A stretch of 5,597 nt of DNA from NCBI GenBank assembly GCA_012837565.1, contig DUQY01000112.1:1-5597 (forward strand), given 5' to 3'. Both the position numbers and the translations under genes were made by a program. This DNA is from Bacteroidales bacterium. GTDB lineage: Bacteria > Bacteroidota > Bacteroidia > Bacteroidales > P3. Below the pieces are notes generated by a model, which had not been told where the DNA came from, did no database searches, and worked only from the letters and a program-made list of their open reading frames with translations. Shown here piece by piece: positions 1 through 5,597 of the stretch; the first letter of the stretch is position 1; each line of letters begins with the position of its first letter.

Positions 1-2
1 AA

Positions 3-869
3 GATATATTCTTTCGTAAGACAAATAAAGGAGGAAGGGATATATATATCACTACTGCTCATCAATCTCCAAACATTATGCGAGAGATAGGACGTTTGAG
101 AGAGATTAGCTTTGGAGCAGAGGGTGGAGGAAGCGGAAAGGACTGTGATATTGATGAGTTTGATATTGCACCAGAGCCACATTGCTACAAACAATTATTT
201 GTTTGGGACCCTGTGGATGAAGAGATTATTGGAGGTTATAGATATATATTAGGCAACGATATCTTTATTGAATCAAGTGGAGAATTACTTAGTGCCACTG
301 CAGGGCTATTTTATTTTACTGATTGCTTTAAAGAAAACTACTTAGCAAATACCCTCGAACTTGGACGTTCATTTGTTCGTCCAGACTACCAACCAACTCA
401 TAGCCTAAGAAAGGGTATGTTTTCCTTAGATAATCTTTGGGATGGTTTAGGAGCAATGGCCAAGACTCACCCTGAAATAAAATACTTCTTTGGCAAAATA
501 ACAATGTATCCAACTCTCGATATTAAGGCAAGGGACTATATCTTATATTTCTATAAGAAACACTTCCCAGACAATGAAGGGTTGGTTTATCCAAAGCAAG
601 CTGTTGAGATTCAAACAGACTATAACGAACTTGTTAAAATCTTCAATGGGAGAAGCTTTAAGGAAGATTATCTTACTTTAGTTAAGGCTATTAGGGAAAG
701 AGGTGAACACTTGCCACCACTAGTAAATGCATATATGAACCTTTCTTCGACAATGAAATCTTTTGGCACAGCACTTAACACACATTTTAGCAATGTTCAA
801 GAAACAGGTATACTTGTAACAATCGACGATATCTATCCGGATAAGAGGAAGAGATATATGCAATATTAA
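3..869 (+). CDS. glsB: GlsB/OlsB-like GNAT acyltransferase (5'-partial)
   Basis: Probable N-acyltransferase that links a (3-hydroxy)fatty acyl group from acyl-ACP to the amino group of an amino acid. In Bacteroides the GlsB family makes the lyso form of glycine lipids, and the related OlsB makes lyso-ornithine lipid; older annotations call such proteins 'hemolysin'. Visible in the sequence: a MREIGRLREISF segment, the acceptor-loop-like GGYRYILG, the core ELGRSFV and LWDGLGAM, and KYFFGKITMYP, in the order I recall for Bacteroidota members. The frame is open without a stop from position 3, reading KTNKGGRDIYITTAHQSPNI before the Met at 78. That stretch looks like family sequence, so 78 is internal and the true start lies left of the window. 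The AAGGAGG-like run at 28-34 is then coding and not a ribosome binding site. At least 288 codons are visible. A partner O-acyltransferase (GlsA) is not in view and could be upstream. The substrate amino acid cannot be read from sequence, so the symbol is tentative. Confidence 0.8.
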   Translation, partial: DIFFRKTNKGGRDIYITTAHQSPNIMREIGRLREISFGAEGGGSGKDCDIDEFDIAPEPHCYKQLFVWDPVDEEIIGGYRYILGNDIFIESSGELLSATAGLFYFTDCFKENYLANTLELGRSFVRPDYQPTHSLRKGMFSLDNLWDGLGAMAKTHPEIKYFFGKITMYPTLDIKARDYILYFYKKHFPDNEGLVYPKQAVEIQTDYNELVKIFNGRSFKEDYLTLVKAIRERGEHLPPLVNAYMNLSSTMKSFGTALNTHFSNVQETGILVTIDDIYPDKRKRYMQY

Positions 870-890
870 ATTTAAAGAAAACAACTTGTT

Positions 891-1343
891 ATGCAAATTA
901 AAACAGCTGAGTTTACTGTAAGCAACTCCGATTACAAATTATGCCCTCCACCCTTAAAGGCTGAAATAGCTTTTATTGGCAGGAGTAATGTTGGTAAGAG
1001 TTCACTTATAAATATGCTCACAAACAAAAAGAACCTTGCTAAAACAAGTTCTACTCCCGGAAAGACACAGCTAATTAATCATTTTGAAATTAATGGCAAT
1101 TGGTATTTGGTTGACCTTCCTGGTTATGGATATGCCGTAACATCAAAGAAGAATAGAGCTACATGGGGTAAGATGATTTCAAATTATATACTACAAAGAG
1201 AAAGTCTTATATCAATCTTTGTACTTATTGATTCAAGAATTTCACCACAGAAAATAGACTTAGAATTTCTTAGTTTCTTAGGCGAAAATGGAATACCTTT
1301 TTCAATTATATTTACAAAGATAGATAAGCAAACACAAGAATAA
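891..1343 (+). CDS. engB: EngB/YsxC/YihA ribosome-biogenesis GTPase, truncated by a frameshift
   Basis: TRAFAC-class small GTPase of the EngB (YsxC/YihA) family, a cytoplasmic factor for late assembly of the large ribosomal subunit; it is essential in several bacteria. Motifs in the 150-residue frame: G1 P-loop GRSNVGKS (30-37), the TPGKTQ switch I/G2 region (55-60), G3 DLPGYGY (75-81) and G4 TKID (142-145). The frame stops five residues after G4, so this product lacks G5 and the C-terminal helix. Family members are about 200 residues, and the missing part is present downstream in another frame (1328-1501). Adding one base in the 1328-1340 interval would give one 203-codon frame. The start ATG at 891 lies 21 bases after the acyltransferase stop and fits the family N-terminus; no Shine-Dalgarno sequence is seen. 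The family call is near certain. Whether the break is real or a sequencing/assembly error cannot be told from one sequence. Confidence 0.9.
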   Translation: MQIKTAEFTVSNSDYKLCPPPLKAEIAFIGRSNVGKSSLINMLTNKKNLAKTSSTPGKTQLINHFEINGNWYLVDLPGYGYAVTSKKNRATWGKMISNYILQRESLISIFVLIDSRISPQKIDLEFLSFLGENGIPFSIIFTKIDKQTQE

Positions 1344-1501
1344 CTAAAAAAAATATAGAAGAATTTATTAAAGCCTTACAAAAGGATTGGGTTGAACTTC
1401 CAAAATACTTTACATCCTCAGCAATTAACAAAATAGGACAAGAAGAAATTCTTACAGAGATAGAAGACCTAATAACATATTTTAAACCAGAAGGAGAATA
1501 A
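1328..1501 (+). pseudogene. engB: Out-of-frame C-terminal part of EngB
   Basis: This is the continuation of engB in the frame that ends at TAA 1499-1501. It reads ANTRITKKNIEEFIKALQ, then DWVELPKYF, then TSSAINKIGQEEIL, and ends in TYFKPEGE. The SSA in this stretch is the G5 guanine-specificity motif of the family, and the length (about 55 codons) is what the 150-residue upstream frame lacks. In this frame the nearest upstream stop is TAA at 1325-1327, and the upstream frame stops at 1341-1343, so the frame change must lie between them. No X-XXY-YYZ slippery heptamer occurs in that interval, and the run of eight A at 1346-1353 lies after the first stop, so programmed -1 frameshifting is not supported. 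There is no plausible independent start codon. It ends 6 bases before pfkA. Confidence 0.85.
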
Positions 1502-1507
1502 AGGACA

Positions 1508-2602
1508 ATGAAAAGACTAATGATTCTTACCGGTGGAGGCGATTGCCCAGGATTAAATGCTGTTATAAGAGCCATTGTTAAGAGAGCTTCACAAGAAAAG
1601 GACTGGGAAGTTATTGGATGTATTGATTCATTTAATGGAGTTTTGAAAGAACCAACAGAAATTGTAGTCTTAGACCAAACAAGTGTTTCTGGAATAATAG
1701 TTAAGGGAGGAACAATATTAGGAACAACCAATAAGGGAGGTCCTTTTGCTTGGCCAATTAAGAATAATGACAATACATGGAGCTATGTTGATAGGTCTGA
1801 TGAAATGATTAGAAAACTGAAAATCCTTGGTATTGATGCCGTTATTAATATTGGAGGAGATGGTTCTCAAAGAATTTCACAAGCTTTATTTGAAAAAGGA
1901 TTAAATATTATTGGAGTTCCTAAGACAATAGATAACGATCTTTCAGCAACAGACTTTACTTTTGGGTTTCAAACAGCAGTTCAAACAGTAACAGAAGCTA
2001 TTGACAAGCTTGTTACAACAGCCTCAAGTCATAACCGTGTTTTTATTATGGAGGTTATGGGTAGAGATGCTGGTTGGATAGCTCTCCATAGTGCAATTGC
2101 AGGGGGTGCTGATGTTTGCATTATACCTGAGATGCCTTATAGGATTGAAAAGATAAAAGAAAAGATAGATTCGAGATATAATAAAGGAAAAGGCTTTTGT
2201 ATAATTATTGTTGCCGAGGGAGCTCATTCAGCCACCCAAGGCAAGATATACAAAACATCATCAGATATTGGACATTCTAATGAAAAACTTGGCGGAATAG
2301 GAAATATACTTATGCAGGAGCTTAAAGATGCAGGAGTTGAACACGACATAAGGTTAACCGTCTTAGGGCATGTTCAAAGAGGAGGAACGCCAACGGCCTA
2401 CGATAGAATTTTGGCTTCAGAGTTTGGAGTTAAGGCTTTTGAACTTGTTTTGGAAGGAAAGTTTGGGAAAATGGTTGCTTATAGTCATCCAGAAATTATT
2501 AGTGTTAGCATAGATAAAGCAATTAGTAAACCTCACCTTGTTTTCCCTGGTTCAAGAATGGTTAAGACAGCAAAGGGATTAGATATTGAATTTGGTAATT
2601 AA
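1508..2602 (+). CDS. pfkA: 6-phosphofructokinase, mixed-substrate group, ATP-type signature
   Basis: Phosphorylates fructose 6-phosphate to fructose 1,6-bisphosphate, the committed step of glycolysis, in the cytoplasm. The 364 residues carry the PFK family motifs in order: GGGDCPGLN (9-17, nucleotide loop), GGDGS (116-120), PKTIDND (138-144, with catalytic Asp142), FGFQTAV (152-158), MGRDAGW (184-190), GGADVCIIPE (199-208), VAEGA (235-239) and GHVQRGGTPTAYDR (287-300, fructose-phosphate binding). Gly118 sits where PPi-dependent enzymes have Asp, which favours ATP as phosphoryl donor. Lys139, where E. coli PfkA has Gly, places it in the mixed-substrate group III rather than with the allosteric E. 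coli enzyme. Donor use is therefore an inference from two residues. The start ATG at 1508 fits the MKRLMILTGGGD N-terminus. AAGGAG at 1491-1496 is about 11 bases upstream, but it also encodes the end of engB. The 6-base gap to engB suggests co-transcription. Confidence 0.96.
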   Translation: MKRLMILTGGGDCPGLNAVIRAIVKRASQEKDWEVIGCIDSFNGVLKEPTEIVVLDQTSVSGIIVKGGTILGTTNKGGPFAWPIKNNDNTWSYVDRSDEMIRKLKILGIDAVINIGGDGSQRISQALFEKGLNIIGVPKTIDNDLSATDFTFGFQTAVQTVTEAIDKLVTTASSHNRVFIMEVMGRDAGWIALHSAIAGGADVCIIPEMPYRIEKIKEKIDSRYNKGKGFCIIIVAEGAHSATQGKIYKTSSDIGHSNEKLGGIGNILMQELKDAGVEHDIRLTVLGHVQRGGTPTAYDRILASEFGVKAFELVLEGKFGKMVAYSHPEIISVSIDKAISKPHLVFPGSRMVKTAKGLDIEFGN

Positions 2603-2641
2603 TATATAGATTAGATAATTTTTTAGATTAAAAGAGTGAAG

Positions 2642-4159
2642 ATGAAGAAAATTAAAAGTGCATTAGTTTCAGTATTTTATAAAGATGGACTTGAAGAGAT
2701 TGTAAGGAAGCTGGACGAGTTGGGGATAACAATCTATTCAACCGGAGGAACATATAGTTTTATTGAGGGTTTAGGAATTAAGCCTATATCTGTAGAATCA
2801 CTAACTGGTTACCCTTCAATTCTTGGAGGAAGAGTAAAGACCCTTCACCCACAAGTTATGGGAGGAATCCTTAACCGTAGAGATAATGAAGGAGACAAGA
2901 AAGAGATAGAAGAATATGGTATTCCTGAGATAGATTTAGTTATTGTTGACCTCTATCCATTTGAAAAGACAGTTTCATCAGACGCTAAGGAAGAAGATAT
3001 TATTGAGAAAATAGATATTGGTGGCATATCTCTAATTAGAGCTTGTGCAAAGAACTTCAAGGATGTAGTAATTGTTCCATCGGTTGATAACTATACTGAA
3101 TTCCTTGCTATACTTAATGAAAAGCAAGGCATCACTGACCTATCAATAAGAAGAAGATTTGCAACATACGCTTTTGAAGTTTCTTCTCACTACGACACAG
3201 CAATATTCAATTATTTCAACAAGGAAACTCAATTACCTGTTTTCAAAAAGAGCTATTCAATAGCAAAGACTCTTCGTTATGGAGAAAACCCTCATCAAAA
3301 GGGTGTCTTCTTTGGCGACTTGGATGCTTGCTTTGAACAATTTAATGGTAAAGAAATTTCATATAATAATATAGGAGATATAGACGCAGCTTGCAGTTTG
3401 ATTGATGATTTTGAAGAAACAACCTTTGCTATCATCAAACATAATAATGCATGTGGCTTAGCAAGCAGGGAAAATCTAAAAGATGCATATATAGACGCAC
3501 TTTCTGCTGACCCTCTTTCGGCTTTCGGTGGTGTATTAGTATGTAATAGAGCGATAGATAAGGAAGCAGCAGAAGAAATGAATAGTCTATTTATGGAAAT
3601 CTGCATTGCACCAGATTATAGCAAAGAAGCATTAGATATACTAAAATCCAAAAAGAACAGAATACTACTAAAACGCAAGCAAACAAATAACGAAACTATT
3701 CAATTCCGCACAGCACTAAATGGAATAATGGTTCAAGATAAAGACTCTGTGGTTGAAAAGGCTGACGCAATGGAAAGCGTTACCTCTACCCCACTTACTA
3801 AAGAACAAAAACAAGACCTTAGTTTTGCAAACAAAATAGTAAAACATACAAAGTCAAATGCAATTGTGCTAGTAAAGAACAATCAATTAATAGCTTCAGG
3901 AACAGGACAGACCTCAAGAGTAGATGCCCTAAACCAAGCAATTGAAAAAGCAAAGCACTTTGGCTTTGACCTTAACGGTTCAGTTATGGCATCCGATGCC
4001 TTCTTCCCTTTCCCCGACTGCGTTGAGATAGCTCATAAGGCAGGAATCAAGGCGGTTATTCACCCTGGAGGAAGCATTAACGACAACAAATCAATTGACT
4101 ACTGTCAAGAGAACAATATGGCAATGACACTAACAGGTTATCGTCATTTTAAACATTAA
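2642..4159 (+). CDS. purH: Bifunctional AICAR formyltransferase / IMP cyclohydrolase
   Basis: Catalyses the last two steps of de novo IMP synthesis: formylation of AICAR with 10-formyltetrahydrofolate, then ring closure to IMP. The N-terminal MGS-like cyclohydrolase domain (about 1-190) shows STGGT (33-37), GGRVKTLHP (62-70), VDLYPFEKT (102-110) and DIGGISLIRA (125-134). The transformylase domain (about 205-505) shows RYGENPHQ (212-219), the Lys266-His267 pair in KHNNACG (266-272), SAFGG (293-297), GQTSRVDA (422-429), SDAFFPFPD (451-459) and the C-terminal RHFKH. The 505 residues are full length for the bacterial enzyme. I chose ATG 2642 (MKKIKSALVS). An in-frame GTG at 2636 would add two residues and cannot be excluded. 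It lies 39 bases after pfkA and is probably in the same transcript. From about residue 330 onward, leucine codon choice and C content differ from the first part (see findings). Confidence 0.97.
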   Translation: MKKIKSALVSVFYKDGLEEIVRKLDELGITIYSTGGTYSFIEGLGIKPISVESLTGYPSILGGRVKTLHPQVMGGILNRRDNEGDKKEIEEYGIPEIDLVIVDLYPFEKTVSSDAKEEDIIEKIDIGGISLIRACAKNFKDVVIVPSVDNYTEFLAILNEKQGITDLSIRRRFATYAFEVSSHYDTAIFNYFNKETQLPVFKKSYSIAKTLRYGENPHQKGVFFGDLDACFEQFNGKEISYNNIGDIDAACSLIDDFEETTFAIIKHNNACGLASRENLKDAYIDALSADPLSAFGGVLVCNRAIDKEAAEEMNSLFMEICIAPDYSKEALDILKSKKNRILLKRKQTNNETIQFRTALNGIMVQDKDSVVEKADAMESVTSTPLTKEQKQDLSFANKIVKHTKSNAIVLVKNNQLIASGTGQTSRVDALNQAIEKAKHFGFDLNGSVMASDAFFPFPDCVEIAHKAGIKAVIHPGGSINDNKSIDYCQENNMAMTLTGYRHFKH

Positions 4160-4267
4160 TTAACGCAAAAAGCAAATATAAAATAAGATGTAACTCTTTA
4201 ATACAAATTGCGTAAAAAACTGCAAACATTATTAAGAGAAGCAATAAAAAGGAATAGATAAAAAATT

Positions 4268-5290
4268 ATGGGTTTATTTTCATTTTTAACAAGAGAAGTT
4301 GCAATAGACTTAGGCACTGCCAACTCCGTAATTATCTTTAATGATAAGGTTGTGGTTGATGAGCCTTCAATTGTGGCAAAAGATAGGAGAACTAATAAAA
4401 TCATTGCTGTTGGTAAAAAAGCTATGCAGATGCATGGTAGAACCCACCAAAACATAGAAACAATAAGACCTCTAAGAGATGGCGTTATTGCTGACTTTGA
4501 AACAGCAAACCAATTGATTAGAGAATTAATCAAGATGATTAATGTTAGAAAATCAATCTTTCCACCAGCCCTTAAAATGGTTATCTGTATCCCCTCTGGG
4601 ATTACCAACGTTGAGGAAAGAGCAGTAAGAGATGCAGCAGAACAAGCAGGAGCAAAAGAAGTTAAATTAATACACGAACCAATGGCAGCCGCAATTGGAA
4701 TTGGTATTGATGTCTTAGAACCAGTAGGTAATATGATTGTTGATATCGGTGGAGGAACATCCGAAATTGCAGTAATAGCACTTGGAGGGATAGTATGTAA
4801 TAAATCAATCCGCATAGCAGGAGACGAGTTCAATCAAGATATAATAGAATATATGCGTAAGCAACATAATATTAATATTGGAGAAAGAATGGCAGAGCAA
4901 ATAAAGATAGGCGTTGGAGCAGCAATTCCAGACCTTGACACCCCACCCGATGACTATGCCGTACAAGGAAGAGATGTACTAACAGGAATTCCAAAAGAAA
5001 TACTAGTAAACTACAAAGAAATAGCACACGCCTTAGACAAATCCATTGCCAAGATTGAAAGTGCAGTCTTAGAAGCCCTAGCCCTAACCCCACCCGAACT
5101 AGCATCCGACATCTTCCACACAGGAATATACTTAGCAGGAGGCGGTTCACTACTTAGAGGATTAGACAAACGAATTTCAGCAAAAACCAAACTAACAGTT
5201 CACGTAGCAGACGACCCACTTCGAGCAGTAGCAAGAGGAACAGGCATAGCCCTAAGAAACTACGATAAGTTTACATTCTTAATAAAATAA
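4268..5290 (+). CDS. mreB: Rod shape-determining protein MreB (actin homologue)
   Basis: ATP-binding, filament-forming actin homologue that directs side-wall peptidoglycan synthesis with the elongasome (MreC, MreD, RodZ, PBP2, RodA) at the inner face of the cytoplasmic membrane. The 340 residues are the normal family length. Motifs in order: an N-terminal hydrophobic MGLFSFL that may help membrane contact, phosphate-1 loop DLGTANS (14-20), HEPMAAAIG (136-144), phosphate-2 loop IVDIGGGTSE (157-166), GDEFN (185-189), AEQIKIGVGAA (209-219), adenosine motif LAGGGSLLRGL (289-299) and ADDPLRAVARGTG (314-326). No key residue is missing. The start ATG 4268 fits the family start. It follows purH, the usual Bacteroidota neighbour, but across a 108-base gap. 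It is followed by a strong terminator and not by mreC. The last third is rich in CTA leucine codons and in C, unlike the first two thirds. Confidence 0.97.
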   Translation: MGLFSFLTREVAIDLGTANSVIIFNDKVVVDEPSIVAKDRRTNKIIAVGKKAMQMHGRTHQNIETIRPLRDGVIADFETANQLIRELIKMINVRKSIFPPALKMVICIPSGITNVEERAVRDAAEQAGAKEVKLIHEPMAAAIGIGIDVLEPVGNMIVDIGGGTSEIAVIALGGIVCNKSIRIAGDEFNQDIIEYMRKQHNINIGERMAEQIKIGVGAAIPDLDTPPDDYAVQGRDVLTGIPKEILVNYKEIAHALDKSIAKIESAVLEALALTPPELASDIFHTGIYLAGGGSLLRGLDKRISAKTKLTVHVADDPLRAVARGTGIALRNYDKFTFLIK

Positions 5291-5314
5291 GAAAAACCAA
5301 AACCCAATAATAAC

Positions 5315-5348
5315 AAAGGGAATTGATACAAACATCAATTCCCTTTTT
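5315..5348 (+). terminator. Rho-independent terminator after mreB
   Basis: A perfect 13-bp stem (arms 5315-5327 and 5334-5346, with core GGGAATTGAT) closes a 6-base loop (ACAAAC). The T-tract 5344-5348 overlaps the end of the right arm. It begins 24 bases after the mreB stop, the normal place for an intrinsic terminator. It should end the transcript carrying mreB. On the minus strand the stem is followed only by a broken T-rich stretch, so it may work weakly in that direction. Confidence 0.9.
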
Positions 5349-5597
5349 CTATTTACCAAAAGATACTAAGGCTGATAACCCTTTGCCTCCAATAAACAAA
5401 AAAACTCCCTGTCTCCAGACACAAGACTCATTATCTCCAGCTCTAATCTCCTTATTAATCGAAATAAAGGCTCACAAATAACTTAAGACCGTTGTAAAAT
5501 CCAACGCACTCTTTAAATAAGTTTTTTTTATTAATCCAGTAAATCCTGATTCTGACTAAAAAAACGTACTCAGAATTTTTCCTCAATAAAAAAAGAT
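5349..5597. other. Intergenic end region without a convincing gene
   Basis: No plus-strand gene is seen in these 249 bases. On the minus strand two overlapping frames are open for short distances. One runs from 5482 to a stop at 5366 (38 codons; a possible ATG at 5431 gives only 21 residues, ending LLEAKGYQP). The other runs from 5471 to a stop at 5349 (40 codons, no ATG, ending GLSALVSFGK). Neither has a recognisable domain. Small dyads are present: TGTCT/AGACA around a CC centre (5410-5421) and CGTTG/CAACG with a 7-base loop (5490-5506). A run of eight T follows at 5522-5529. No tRNA, CRISPR repeat or insertion-sequence end was recognised. It could be a degraded gene, a dispersed repeat, or the leader of a gene to the right of the window. 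Confidence 0.5.
5549..5580 (+). terminator. Possible second, weak hairpin terminator
   Basis: Seven-base arms ATTCTGA (5549-5555) and TCAGAAT (5570-5576) pair perfectly around a 14-base A-rich loop, and the right arm runs into TTTTT (5576-5580). The shape fits a weak intrinsic terminator read on the plus strand, but the stem is short and AT-rich. No plus-strand gene between 5349 and 5548 would need it, so it may be chance or part of a repeat. Confidence 0.3.

Noticed and set aside
27..78. AAGGAGG-like ribosome binding site for a start at ATG 78
   Set aside because: It is more than 40 bases from the ATG, it is in an open frame encoding family-like sequence, and Bacteroidota rely little on such sites.
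1346..1353. Run of eight A as a programmed frameshift site in engB
   Set aside because: It lies after the in-frame stop at 1341-1343, so ribosomes in the first frame would not reach it, and the second frame is already open before it.
1375..1605. Similar strings encoding LQKDW (engB end) and QEKDW (pfkA) as a direct repeat
   Set aside because: The match is about ten bases, lies in two conserved protein contexts, and is expected by chance in A/G-rich coding DNA.
1312..1773. 153-codon minus-strand open frame over the engB end and pfkA start
   Set aside because: It overlaps well-supported plus-strand coding sequence in both genes and shows no recognisable motif.
4160..4267. Promoter or operator in the purH-mreB gap (ACGCAA at 4163-4168 and TTGCGT at 4208-4213; a minus-strand TATATTTG at 4173-4180)
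   Set aside because: The inverted arms are only 6 bases long and about 40 apart. The TATATTTG points away from mreB and has no TTTG at the expected upstream spacing. No plus-strand TAnnTTTG was found, so a promoter is plausible but not supported.
4198..4833. 211-codon minus-strand open frame opposite the start of mreB
   Set aside because: It is antisense to a clear, full-length mreB and its translation is low-complexity with no recognised domain; it reflects the codon pattern of mreB.

Overview
The window is an AT-rich stretch of conserved housekeeping genes, all on the + strand. It most likely comes from a member of the Bacteroidota, probably Bacteroidales. The reasons are the purH-mreB adjacency typical of that group, PurH and MreB wording that matches Bacteroidales proteins (for example KHNNACGLA and a RHFKH C-terminus in PurH, an MGLFSF start in MreB), a GlsB-like acyltransferase of the glycine-lipid pathway, and AT-rich start regions with weak or no Shine-Dalgarno sequences. 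This assignment rests on recognition, not on a search.

Layout from left to right. (1) Positions 3-869 hold the 3' part of a GNAT-type acyltransferase (GlsB/OlsB-like). Its frame is open to the left edge, so the gene begins outside the window and the ATG at 78 is internal. (2) Positions 891-1501 hold engB (ysxC/yihA), a ribosome-assembly GTPase. It is broken by a one-base frame change between about 1328 and 1340: the first frame stops at 1343, and the C-terminal quarter continues in another frame to 1501. (3) Positions 1508-2602 hold pfkA, a 6-phosphofructokinase with the Gly/Lys active-site pair that indicates ATP use within the mixed-substrate group. (4) Positions 2642-4159 hold purH, the bifunctional enzyme for the last two steps of IMP synthesis. 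(5) Positions 4268-5290 hold mreB, the rod-shape actin homologue. (6) A perfect 13-bp hairpin with a U-tract follows at 5315-5348. (7) The last ~250 bases have no convincing gene, but contain small hairpins and two overlapping short minus-strand open frames that may be remains of a repeat or gene.

Genes 1 to 4 are separated by 21, 6 and 39 bases (taking the engB end as 1501), so they could be one transcript. A 108-base gap precedes mreB, which may have its own promoter although none was recognised. The genes serve unrelated core functions (lipid synthesis, ribosome assembly, glycolysis, purine synthesis, cell shape). I see no novel defence, mobile or metabolic system. The points most worth checking are the engB frameshift, the lack of mreC directly after mreB with a strong terminator in its place, the shift of base skew and leucine codon choice in the 3' parts of purH and mreB, and the unexplained right-hand end.
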